This document shows positions 1 through 10,255 of a stretch of 64,000 nucleotides of DNA, in pieces; within the stretch, counting starts at the first letter, position 1, and each line of letters opens with the position of its first letter. Under the pieces are notes generated by a model, which ran no database searches, was not told where the DNA came from, and was given only the letters and a program-made list of their open reading frames with translations. Location of the stretch: positions 35,624,494 through 35,688,493 of the forward strand of contig NC_053045.1 of the NCBI RefSeq assembly GCF_003473485.1, written 5' to 3'. The position numbers were made by a program, and so were the translations under genes. This DNA comes from Medicago truncatula (Eukaryota > Streptophyta > Magnoliopsida > Fabales > Fabaceae).

Positions 1-1710
1 CAGCATTCTAAGTGAACGATACAATCACACAAAATTTTATTAATTATTCCAAGCCTAAAAGTTCAACATGAGCGAACAAGGAGATATGCTTCCCATCTCA
101 CTTTAACGGTGGCAAAGTTCCATTGTCAACCGAAACAGCCACTAGTGTTCTCAAACACAAAACAAGTCACTTGCTTGTCTTAACTTGTTAAAGACAAAAA
201 CCCGCACGGACAGTCTTCAGTTAGAGAACAACAGTTCATTCCGGAAACAAACTAGTCAACCCTTGTCCAGCAAAATGCTAAAGACACAAGTAATCTATCA
301 TATTATTCAGAAATGCATAGATTAGAAGAAAGAAAAAATTGCCGGCAACCACATAACCAATCTTATTGTTTACACTCACGAGTTTATATTATACAAAACG
401 ACATTCACCTCTCACCTGTTCACAGCACAAAGTACTGAAAGATGAAAATCACACCCCTTCTTCCCCAAGTTCTGTAATCCAGAAATATAAATTTGTGAAC
501 TCAGAAAACTTGAATCGCCACTAAAACATCATCTCATTAAACAAATAAAAGAACTATTCAAATGTTTAGCACATTTGAAACTGAGTCAGCATAAAAACAT
601 TTACCATGCTAGTTTAACTAGTTCAGACGCAACCAAAACACCATGAAACTTAATTGCATAGGAAAGCACCAACCTGTTTCAGCAGCAAGACATGCTGACT
701 ACAGGTCAACTACTGTTTCTGCATAATAACTATTTATCAACTACTAATATTCCATGGTAGAATAGCCATCAAAACCATCATTGCGCAGCAGAGGGTCAAA
801 AAGGAACAATGATTTTCAACAGTTACTCCAAGGATAACTGATGCTGCAGCTGGTAACAAGTTATTGGCAGGATATATTACCATGGCGACAACGAAAGGTC
901 GAAAACCACCAACTTACTTATATATTCTTCACCCGGCTTTGGCTGCACGAGACCCCCCTGTTAAATAAAGATATGTTAGACCAATTTAAAGGATGAGAAG
1001 CAAGAATGAATAAGCAACTTCAATGCCCTAAAGTTATAACACCAGAGTCAATCACAATTTATTTGGGAGTCGATCACAATTGCTTTGGAAATAGCAATAA
1101 AAAATCATATTATCAAATTTTCATTAAGAAAATCTAGTCTCAACTTTTGCATACAGTGGGGAAAAATGTTCACTATAATCATTCAAGACTTCAAACCTTT
1201 AAATTTCAATTTCTCCAATCTACTGGAAGATCTTGTCATAATTTGGAACCACTTGTTAACCCATACATATATAAAGCATCTGGTCCATACAAACTAACAA
1301 GAACTCTATAAATTGTAAAGTCCGGAATTAACAAGGGTAACATTCATTATCTATAAAACATAGCAATCAGATTTCATTACTAGAGATAAGAACATATATG
1401 TATTTTTAGCAATTAAACAAACAACAACAACAAAAGCCTTTCCACATAAGGCAATTTTAGCAACTAAACATAATGCAAAAACAAATAAGGGTTATTGAAA
1501 GCGATGCTTCATTACTGAAGCTCTTTCTTTCTACTAAAAGTTTCACTCAATGCTTTTTAAACAATCATCATTTGATCCCAAACCATGACAAAAAAATGCT
1601 AGGATGATCAAAACACAACATGCAGCAGCAATTAAAAGAAATCAAATATAAATATGAACTAATTTTTAAAAAACAAATATTTAACCCTTTCTAGTAGAGT
1701 ATGTGCATAA
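1..1710. other. 3' flank of the bZIP gene, no gene seen
   Basis: AT-rich sequence downstream of the minus-strand bZIP coding region, with only short random open frames. On the minus strand a pyrimidine-rich stretch ending in an AG near 963 could be the acceptor of a 3'-UTR intron, but no expression evidence is available. No RNA gene or element ends were recognised. Confidence 0.4.
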
Positions 1711-2496
1711 TCAGTCATCACCTTTTCTTTTACTGGAAGCTTGTGAATTGACATTAGACAACGCCGGTCCACCTCCACAACCACGAAGATCCTTGAGCCC
1801 CAAATTCTGGCCTCCCATACACTGGAGACTCTCAAACTCACAACCATCGAATCCTTCCTCATTCGGCGACGCCACTTCAGCAGCAATCTTCCCATCTGGA
1901 CGAAGGCAATATGCCCGATCATCACACTGCACATTACAAGGGTTCATCACATGAGAACCAGGCATATTCATAGCGGGATTCACATTCGCCGGTTTCTGAT
2001 ACGGAAACGACCCAATTTCCCCTTCAATCCTCCCCCTAATATCAACCAACAAACACTTCAACCTCGCAACTTCCGCCTCCAAAGCAGCCTGACCCTGCAA
2101 CTTCCTCATCAAATGCTGATTCAAAGCCCTCAATTTCATCACCTCATCCTCCAACGACGCAGCCCTAGCTTTCTTCTTCTCGCGATACTTCCTAACCGCT
2201 TCTTTATTCCCAACGGGCCGCTTCTTACTGGACTTCTTCTCAGCAGATTCAGCAGTATCATCAGTCCCAACCTGATCATCTTCAGCAGGGACAATCTTGG
2301 TGTGAACATGATAACAGGTGTGAGTGTGTGAAAAATCAGGACCAGGTGGGTTACACGTGTGGGTATGAGTACAGGCGTGTGTATCCTTCAACAATTCATC
2401 AAAAAAACTATCCATTGAACCACTTGTTTGAAATTCACCCATGTTAGGACTCGAAAAAACATCTTGATTCGAGAAATCAAGTTCACCGTCTTCCAT
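1711..2496 (-). CDS. Group F bZIP transcription factor (bZIP19/23/24-like, zinc-deficiency sensor)
   Basis: Predicted 261-aa nuclear DNA-binding protein with an uninterrupted coding region starting at ATG (2494-2496). Residues 40-65 form a Cys/His-rich block (C42, H44, H46, C48, H57, H59, C61, H63, H65). In Arabidopsis bZIP19/23 this zinc-sensor motif binds Zn and turns the factor off when zinc is sufficient. The basic region follows at about 95-115 with the N-x7-R signature (N97, R105), then leucine-zipper heptads to about 155. In Arabidopsis these factors activate ZIP transporter genes through the zinc deficiency response element. The acidic N-terminus and low-complexity C-terminus fit the family. 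The Cys/His block is kept in full, so I favour a bZIP19/23 role over the salt-responsive bZIP24 branch; the target genes are inferred. Confidence 0.9.
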   Translation of the reverse strand: MEDGELDFSNQDVFSSPNMGEFQTSGSMDSFFDELLKDTHACTHTHTCNPPGPDFSHTHTCYHVHTKIVPAEDDQVGTDDTAESAEKKSSKKRPVGNKEAVRKYREKKKARAASLEDEVMKLRALNQHLMRKLQGQAALEAEVARLKCLLVDIRGRIEGEIGSFPYQKPANVNPAMNMPGSHVMNPCNVQCDDRAYCLRPDGKIAAEVASPNEEGFDGCEFESLQCMGGQNLGLKDLRGCGGGPALSNVNSQASSKRKGDD

Positions 2497-2800
2497 TTCG
2501 TGAAAATCAAGCCCTAATTTCCCAATTCAAAAATCCGAAATTAACCGGTAAACCTGATTAAAAAAAAAAAAAAACAAGCTTGTCAATGCAAAAGCTAAAT
2601 CGGCGAATTGAAATGTGTAGTTACGATAATTGAATTGAATTGAATTGATAGAAAAAAGGAAAAAATTGAAAAGTGAAACCCTAAAAAGAAGAGAATTGAA
2701 AAAATGAACGTACCAGGTTGAAGCGATAATTGAGAGAGAGAGAGAGAGAGATTCTACGATTTGATTTTTTGTTTGATTGGTTTTGTGTCTTAAATGGAAA
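2497..2800 (-). promoter_or_regulatory. 5' leader of the bZIP gene with a likely UTR intron and (GA)n tract
   Basis: On the minus strand a good donor (CTG|GTACGT, exon ending at 2714) and an acceptor after a long T-tract (exon resuming at 2553) suggest a 5'-UTR intron at 2554-2713. A (GA)n microsatellite at 2732-2750 lies in the presumed first, untranslated exon. Inferred from splice consensus only. Confidence 0.5.
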
Positions 2801-3567
2801 AACAATTTATACGTATTTCATCATGTGATAGCAGAAGAAGGAGCAGTAAATATATCATTTCATTATTGCTGTAGGTCCCAGGTGTATAATCACATTACAC
2901 GCCGAATGATTAAGCCTATGGTAGATTAAATTATTTTATTTTTGATAAGAGGACTTGGTAAATTTATACGTATTTCTCCATTGTATATTTTGAGAGAGAA
3001 ATGCTCTTGCTTACCAAAAACAATGGCAAGATACAAGATCAACGAATCTGATCCGTTATTTGCAATGTCAACTCAATTCCCTCTTCATTTCCATCAAAAA
3101 CCAACTTGGCACGTTTTCTATTTTATATTTTGTTGTATTTATGTTTTATGTTGTTTTTAAATTTAAATATGAATCAAAGGCAACATGTAATAAGTTGCCT
3201 CATTAACTCTTTTTGAATGACGAAATCAAACACAAACTTTGCTTAAAAAAAAAACAAATTTTAGTTTTTTAATATAACATTAATTAGTTTTATTGAAAAT
3301 GATAATAAGAGTAATTGACAAATGATATAATTGATAAATCGTACTTCTAAAATATCAAAACGATAGTTAAATATGAACCTTAAATTCATAATCAAACGAC
3401 ATTTAAAAAGGAATAGAGTGAGTATTATTAGAAGAAAATATATACTGTATAGTTATTGTCAAAATTTTCTTCCAACCCTATTTCATTTCGACAAAACATA
3501 ATATGAAATTTATCTCCATGTAAATTAGGTCATCTGTTGTTGTAATGAGCAAGGACTAATTTCTTCT
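2801..3567. other. Gene-free AT-rich intergenic stretch
   Basis: Presumed upstream region of the bZIP gene. No coding or repeat structure is recognised here; the open frames are short and lack family motifs. Confidence 0.4.
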
Positions 3568-3571
3568 CTAT

Positions 3572-4877
3572 GGTTCGTTTGGTTCATAATTTTCGGAAGG
3601 GAAGGAGAGATAATTTTAAACTTTTTATTTTTGGTTCAATTTTTAGAAGGCGGTGAAAGCAGAATGTAGGGGAGCAAAATCCCTCATAAACTCATTTATT
3701 GCTCCCCTTCAAATTGAAGTTTTTTGATCGGAAAGGATGGAAATGATAAATGAGTTAATAAAATATTAACTATATTGACATAATTATCCTCATATTTATT
3801 TTAAAATGTCAAAGTTGTCCTTATTACAAAATTTAAGGCTTATTAATTCTTATTGCTTGGACTTTTTTTTTGCTAACTTGCTAAACTTTTTTTTTTCAAT
3901 TTATTGTTACATATTCTTTTCGTCTTCCTATTTTATTGAGATTTTTTTGTTCTTATTTTTTATTGAATGGTACGTATTTTATTCTTGATTTTTTTTATTT
4001 CAATATATTTGGTTTTTACGTATTTATATAGAACATAATTTAGTAAATTTTCTTGTCAAAAAAAAAAAAATTTAGTAAATTTTAGATGGATTATCAAGAT
4101 AAGAAAATGACTACCAATAAAAAAAATTGGTGTAACTTGTAAATATGCTAAACAATAGCCGCCCCTAATTTTTTAGTGAGAGAAATTCTGTCTTCTCTCT
4201 AAATTTTCTTCCTCTTTCACTCATCGAGGAGGGGTGATGTTAGGTCAATTTTTGACCTAGGATCACCCATCTGCATCTTTTTTCCCATTTCTTTCAATCT
4301 AAATAAGTGATTTTCACATACATCAAGTTTTTCTTTCGTGATTTCGTCGTCTTAGTGCAACGTTGTGTTGTTCGTCGTCTTGTGCGGTGTTGTTTGATTT
4401 CGCATCCTTTGTTGTGCGGTGTTCGTTTGGTTCGTATTGAAAGATCAGCTTTAGACAATCACAAATTCAATCAATGATTTGGGTATCAACGTTGCAGATC
4501 CAGAAGCATGGGTATTCTAGTGTTTAGATTTCATCATATTATTTGTAGACATTTTGCCGTTGTATGCTATTAACTTGAGTGTTGTGAGTTTGTTCGCAGA
4601 TTCATCCTATACGTTTTTAGCGATATCGATCATGTTATTGTCTTTGATGTATTCTATCAATTTGAATGAATGAATATCCTTTGATTTTGTAAAAAAAAAT
4701 AAAAAAAAATTGGTGTTAAAATCCCTCCCCTTATGGACCAAACATATATTTAATTAAAATCACTCACATCCCCTCCTTTTTCCTCCCTTGAACCAAAAAT
4801 ATATTTAATTAATATATTTCCCCTCCCCTTCATTAAAATCTATTCCCTCCCCTTTCTTCTGTTGAACCAAACGGACC
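3572..4877. mobile_element. Terminal-inverted-repeat element (large MITE-like), with nested insertion
   Basis: The ends are inverted copies of each other: GGTTCGTTTGGTTCA at 3572 and its near-complement TGAACCAAACGGACC ending at 4877. They are flanked by a 4-bp direct repeat CTAT (3568-3571 and 4878-4881), a candidate target duplication. The interior has no transposase. About 565 bp of it (4134-4698) is a later insertion, leaving roughly 740 bp of original element. Superfamily uncertain. Confidence 0.6.
4134..4698 (+). mobile_element. Retroposed sequence with poly(A) tail inside the TIR element
   Basis: Bounded by near-identical 18-19 bp direct repeats (AATA8TTGGTGT type) at 4116-4133 and 4699-4717, and ending in an A-rich tail just before the right repeat. 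Long A-rich target duplications plus a poly(A) end are the mark of LINE-machinery retroposition. The body, pyrimidine-rich at its start, carries no long ORF. It could be a SINE, a 5'-truncated LINE or a processed non-coding transcript. Confidence 0.6.
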
Positions 4878-4971
4878 CTATGTAAAAATGTTATGGACTA
4901 GTTTAAATTTTTGTTTTTTGTATTCAAAGGAGGGTAAGGAAATTGTGGGATTTTTTTTCTTTTTCTAGTAG

Positions 4972-5050
4972 CCTAATAAGTGGAGCGTTTGGGGTTTGAA
5001 TTCCGACTCTGCACATAATAATGCATGTCTCTGACAACTGAGTTATGATA
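4972..5050 (-). mobile_element. tRNA-like SINE fragment
   Basis: Read on the minus strand it has an A-box-like stretch (aaCTCAGTTG), a central ATGCATTATTATGTGCA segment and a B-box-like GGAATTCAAACCCC. It matches the arrangement of the copies at 8147 and 26757, so it is a diverged member of the same short family. Confidence 0.5.
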
Positions 5051-6046
5051 TTTTTCAATAAAATAATTTATTTACGAAAATTTCGTGTCTCCGTTATCTT
5101 GTTTTGAGAAATGACCTTTGTTGGAAAGACAATGGCAAGAAATCAGACGAATGAATGTGATCCGTTAATTGCAATGCATAATACTACGTAGTTTTCATTG
5201 TCATAAAATGTAGCAGCACTCACATCACCCAAAATAAAATTTAACAAAAAAATACGTAGCCCTGCTTATATCTTTTTGTACTTTTTTAAAATACTTGTAT
5301 TTCTTTTTGAAGAATAAAATACTTGAATTATAAAAGAAATTTAGTTCAAAGGAAAAAAAATACTTTTTAATTTTAAGATCGAATTAAGTCGTCACTCTTG
5401 AGAATTTATATCAGCACTAAACACTGAAAACAGGAGGAATCTTATCAATGGCCAATGTCCAATTCCTTAAGCTTTTCACTGTTTAACTTTTTCTTTATCT
5501 TTTATGTATAAGATAATAAAAAAGCAACGGCGAGGGTATTTTTTAATTATACAATTGACGGGTCTACAGTAAAAAGAATCTTTTTTTTTTTTTTTTTTCC
5601 TACTTGTTCATGTTCACTATAAGCAAAATGAATTCTCTATTGGTTTTTTTTTTTTAAAGATCTATTCTCTATTTGTTGGTATATACAATACAACCAAGAT
5701 TTCTTAGGTCAGGGTGTATCGAATGTAATAAAATAAAATACCTAGGGGGTAGATTAGAACACTATGCATATTTATTTAAATAAAGTGGGGGACTTGGCAT
5801 TAAAAAACTTAAGTTGTTTTTTATCATAAAAAGAAGAAGCTTGTCTTCTCAAAAATAAAAATGTTTTTTGTTTACCAAAAACTTGAGTTGTTTAATTAAT
5901 GTCTATTAGGAAAATAGAAATGTAGGTTCATAGACCATAGTGGATGATCCAGCTAGTTGGAAAGAAAAAGAAATGCTAGTTGCTAGTAGTATTACAATGA
6001 TAATCATTCTATTTGATAATGATGCGATGTTTTGGTTTATAGATAT
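5051..6046. other. Gene-free AT-rich stretch
   Basis: Homopolymer T and A runs and no open frame with recognisable motifs. No terminal repeats seen. Confidence 0.4.
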
Positions 6047-6333
6047 ATTCTCTTCTTCGTTTTAAAATGAGTGTCGTTTTAACTAAAATAAATTGTTTTA
6101 AAATAAATGTCATTTTTAGTTTCTAATGCAATGATAACTTTTTTTTCAATTGTACCCTTCAATTAATACTATGTTACACTACTTCCAAAATATTATTTTT
6201 TCTTTAATGAAAAACAACTCAATAGTTGATTAGGATAATTTGGTAAAATTGCTATGACATTTGACTACTTTATTCCATTCCTTAATTTGTGTGCAATTGG
6301 CTAAAGCGACACTCATTTTGAAACAGATGAAGT
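6047..6333. mobile_element. Stowaway-like MITE (Tc1/mariner type)
   Basis: The left end (CTTCGTTTTAAAATGAGTGTCG) is mirrored on the right by CGACACTCATTTTGAAACAG, with TA at both edges. The AAATGAGTGTCG core at both ends and the length of about 290 bp fit plant Stowaway elements. Non-coding. Confidence 0.7.
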
Positions 6334-6893
6334 AAAATAGATTAAACTCTTGCCAAGTGTTCATTCTTTTTTCTTTATTTTTTTGTTATTAAAAAAAAAG
6401 ATTAGACGTGGGAATAAAATTAAGTTCTAGTTAAAATAATGGATTGGTCCTTGTGGTCAGCAGTCTATGTTCTCAGGGTTGTTCTTCTTGTCTTGAGAAT
6501 AAAGAAGCTCTTATTTTTTTATGTGAAGAGAATGGAAGGTTGAGGTATGGTGGAAATGAAGGTGGAGAATATGTGATGATTTGTTCGATGATCTTAAAAA
6601 ATTGATTGATGATACTATTTCTTTATTCAAAAAGGTGAATAACCTGCTTCGTATGGTGTTGATTTTCTGCATATATTGCAGAATCTTAATTAACTTTTTC
6701 ATTTTGGTGTAGTAGCCCACTTAAGTAGTTGATAATGATTTTTTTTTTTTACGCAAAAGAGTTAAGATATCTCTTATATTTATTTTATACTATTGTAATT
6801 GATGATGATAAATCCATAAACTCAATTCCCTTATAAATTGTTTGCAATTTGTTCCGATTCTTTTGAACCGAGTGAATGCCTAATACTCTAAGG
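6334..6893. other. Gene-free stretch
   Basis: Short open frames only; no recognisable gene or terminal repeat between the two neighbouring MITEs. Confidence 0.35.
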
Positions 6894-7081
6894 AGTAATG
6901 CTAGGGACACTCTCTTTTCAACACTCTCTCTAACACTCATTCTCTTATTGGATAAAACTAATGTATGTCCCACCACTTTAAGTGGAACCCATTTCCAACG
7001 TGTGAAATCCACCTTGATTTAAACCAATAATAAATTGAGTGTTTGAGAGAGTGTTGAAAAGAGAGTGTTGCTAGCACTACT
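6894..7081. mobile_element. Fold-back MITE with a 9-10 bp target duplication (Mutator-like)
   Basis: Left AGTAATGCTAGGGACACTCT and right arm (complement AGTAGTGCTAGCAACACTCT) pair over about 40 bp. Flanks ATACTCTAAGG (6882-6892) and ATACTCTAGG (7082-7091) look like a target duplication of about 9-10 bp with one indel, the size expected for Mutator-like elements. No ORF. Confidence 0.65.
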
Positions 7082-7148
7082 ATACTCTAGGCCTAATACT
7101 TTAGAACTATTGGCAACCCTCGTAGTGTGCGGGAGTTCCGGTTAAATA

Positions 7149-7387
7149 CTCCTTCTGTTTCTTTTTAATTGTCATTTTTTAACTTTTTACACAAACTAAG
7201 ACAACTAATAAATTTTACTACTTTTGATACAACAATTTATCATTTTTCTATAATAGCTTTCATCATTTAATATTTCATTTCATATATTTATCAATCTGCA
7301 ATAAATAACTAAGGGTAATATAGATAACACATAATTTAATATTTGTGTTGAACTTTGAAAGTGACAATTAAAAAGAAACAGAGAGAG
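7149..7387. mobile_element. Stowaway-like MITE
   Basis: Starts CTCCTTCTGTTTCTTTTTAA and ends with the near-complement TTAAAAAGAAACAGAGAGAG, with TA dinucleotides on both sides (7147-7148, 7388-7389). About 240 bp, AT-rich, no ORF: typical Stowaway. Confidence 0.75.
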
Positions 7388-7641
7388 TAGTTAGATTATT
7401 GACATGGGACGATTTTCAAACCGTTCAACACAAAAATCTAAAAAAGGAAGCCCGAAGAAATGACCGAGGAAGTAGAGGACCATCGTCCGATCTATCCAGT
7501 GAAATACATCCCATGTAAGTAGGGGTGGCTCTGAGCATGGCCGAGGGGGTAGCAGCACTGAGGGACCATAGTTCAAGGGACACCAAAATTTTATATTTTA
7601 TCTATATTTCTTTGGAGGAATATTTTATATATATATATATA

Positions 7642-7860
7642 CTCCCCCCGTTCCGGATTAACTGAGCCATTTGCTAAAATCACACATATTAAGACAAATG
7701 TATAAATGAAGGAGAGAGAAAAATAATTTATATTTTATTAAAAGAGAATTTTATTAAAAAGTGGTGTAATAATTAGTTAGTCAAAAAAGTAACAGTTTAT
7801 ATTTCTAAGACAATTTTTCTACTTTAGCATTCCTTAACCAATACCCCAGAGACACTGGTT
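7642..7860. mobile_element. Fragment of a Stowaway-like MITE
   Basis: Begins with the family-type end CTCCCCCCGTTCCGGATTAA after a TA repeat, but no matching right terminal repeat was found, so it is truncated or strongly diverged. Confidence 0.4.
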
Positions 7861-7940
7861 AACAAGATCCTTATTTAAATTATGTAAAGTATTTGCTAAC
7901 AAAGTTATAGGGACATTATAAAGTCAAAATTAATAAATAC

Positions 7941-8078
7941 ATATTGAATAAAATCAATTAATTACATCCACAATTGAGACACTAAAAATCTGACTCTTAA
8001 ATTTTTTCATACTCCATATCATTATTTCTAATTTTAGTGCCCCAATTATGGATGTAATTAATTGATTTTATTCAATAT
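7941..8078. mobile_element. Fold-back MITE
   Basis: ATATTGAATAAAATCAATTA at the left is complementary to TAATTGATTTTATTCAATAT at the right. The arms continue pairing over about 48 bp with a short loop. Outer borders and target duplication not resolved. Confidence 0.6.
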
Positions 8079-8146
8079 TTTGTAGTGGTTTATAAACATT
8101 GAATTATGATCATGTGTGCTATTGCGTAAAACATGCTCTCTTTGTT

Positions 8147-8226
8147 CTTGTGAACTTAGTTCAGTTGATAGAAACAATGCATAATATATGCAAGGTCTGG
8201 GTTCGAACCCCGGCCACCACTAAAAA
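8147..8226 (+). mobile_element. tRNA-derived SINE-like sequence
   Basis: Shows A-box-like TAGTTCAGTTGATAG, the central AATGCATAATATATGCAAGG and an excellent B-box GGTTCGAACCCC, followed by a short A-run. It cannot fold as a true tRNA. It matches copies at 26757 (+) and 4972 (-). Confidence 0.6.
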
Positions 8227-8439
8227 AAATGTTTTCTTTAGTTACTAAATTCTCAAGTGTCGAGTGTAGACTTTGGAGCACGGAACCTAGTGTAGAGCCA
8301 CTTGGTTCACATTTCAAAGATCCATACTCATGTTTTTTTTGCTCAATGTCAAATGAAGATGTGCAGAAATCTTCATGTTCATTTCTTTTATCCTTGTGTA
8401 TTTTTTGTTAATTTTTTTTATAGGGGCACCATCTCATGA

Positions 8440-9749
8440 TGAAGGTGAAAAACACAAGAAGGGGGGGGGGTTGAATTGTGTTTTCTTTTTCTCTTAAAAA
8501 ATACTTCTTCTGATAAAACTTCAGAAGCAGTTTGATTGCTTCTGATGAAATGATCAGAGTCAGATTGCAGCGGAAAAGAACAGAGCAGAGAAAAGAAAGA
8601 TAAAGACACAAGCAGTTATCCTGGTTCCTTCCACAACACGGAAGTAGTCCAGTCCCCCTTGCACTTCCAAGGAGATTTCACTATAATCACAAAGATTACA
8701 ACTGCTCAATACTTTCTAAGTATGAGACTTCACAAAACTATGCTCAAGCACACAAGCAAGAGTCTTCCAATGCTCAAGCACTAAGCAAGAGACTTCTAAT
8801 GCTCAAGCACGCAGGCGAGAGACTTCTAATCAAACAAAAATACAGAGAATTGAGTTTGAATTGAACACTTGATATACAATCAGTGGTGTTCACAATACAA
8901 TACAGAAAAGACTCTAGACTTTGAATTTCTAAGATGTATCAAATCAGTGCAGAAATTCAGTGTGCTTTGTAGAATCAAATTGACAGAGTTTTGGCGCTTT
9001 TGAACTTATGTATATCTCTGTTTTATCTTCAAGTCTTCACTCCTTTATATAGAGGGGTGAAAGAGACGTTGAGATAATCAGCACGTCTAAAGAGTCGTTT
9101 GAAATCCTTTGATTATCCACCAGTGATCCTTTGCCTGATTTGGGTGTAGTCCTTTGAAGAATAAACTTCAAATTCATTCCCATCTTGAGTTGTACAAATT
9201 CTGCAGGCATGGCTGTTGTTTTGTCTTGTAGCGTAGACAGAAAACAGAGTGGTGGAGGTAGTGGTTGTACACTTGTACTTTGTCAACTCTATTAATGAGA
9301 GACAAGTGCTCAGTGTTATCCATATATCCGTTGATACCTCCCTTTCAGTTCTTCGTTCTTCTTTGATAAGACTGAATTGAGAATCAGCAACTTTGAATCT
9401 TCAGTTTGATTAAAGGATCAAATGTAGCTTCTGGTGAAAATATTGCTTCTGATGAAAACTTTTGCTTCTGATGAAAATATTGCTTCTGATGACTTTCTGC
9501 TTCTGATGACGTCATCTCTTCAGGAGCAGTTTAGCTTCAGGAGCAGTTTAGCTTCAGGAGCAGTTTTCTTCAGATGCTCAGAATTTCTTTTTCTTTCCAT
9601 TGTTCTTCCAAGACCTATTGAAATAACTTGAGTAGCCTTTGGTCCTGTACACTTGAACAATTATTAGTAATAACCAATTGACAATTTTTAATACCTTGTT
9701 ATCATCAAAACTTAATAAGGTTCATTGTGAAACACATTTTGTTCCAACA
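8440..9749 (-). repeat. 3' LTR of SIRE-A
   Basis: Identical in length to the right LTR. Contains a minus-strand TATA box (CTATATAAA, 9044-9052), tandem GCTTCTGATGAAAAT-type repeats at 9430-9510, GAGCAGTTTAGCTTCAG repeats at 9525-9560 and an ATGACGTCAT palindrome (9506-9515) on the upstream side of the TATA box. A run of 10 G follows close to the left end. Confidence 0.95.
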
Positions 9750-9763
9750 ATCTCCCCCTTTTT
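9750..9763 (-). promoter_or_regulatory. Polypurine tract of SIRE-A
   Basis: Minus strand AAAAAGGGGGAGAT directly inside the 3' LTR: the plus-strand primer site for reverse transcription. Confidence 0.85.
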
Positions 9764-10255
9764 GATGATGACAAACAATAGTATTTAAAATGTTCAATTG
9801 TCGTTGATCTAATTAATAAGTTGACTTCTGGGACAGAGGTTTGTAAGCTCCCCCTGAGTCTAATAGTTCTTTAAGGTGAGGTTTGTAAGCTCCCCCTAAG
9901 TTCTATTCTTATTAATTAAATTTCAATAAAATACTTATAAAATCAAATCAGAAGTGGTTATAGCAGGGCTCAGTGCCTTAAAAATACTATACATTTACTC
10001 CCCCTTTTGTCATCAACAAAAAAGAATAAGAACAAAAGACAGAGTAGCAGAGCATATAACCAAATAAAAACATAATAAGTATCAGAGCAAGAAGTATCAG
10101 AGCATATGACATTAAAAACAATAAATATCATTAGAGTTAAAAAAAATAGAACATAATATTTCAGAAACAATGATAATATTTATAAATGAAGGTTAAGGTA
10201 CAAAGATAAGACTACACAGAACAAAAGTAAAAACAAGCTAGAGTTGGGTGTGCAA

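Noticed and set aside
8229..8411. 60-aa Cys-rich plus-strand frame at the SIRE-A border
   Set aside because: No conserved cysteine spacing of known peptide families, no signal peptide; likely chance.
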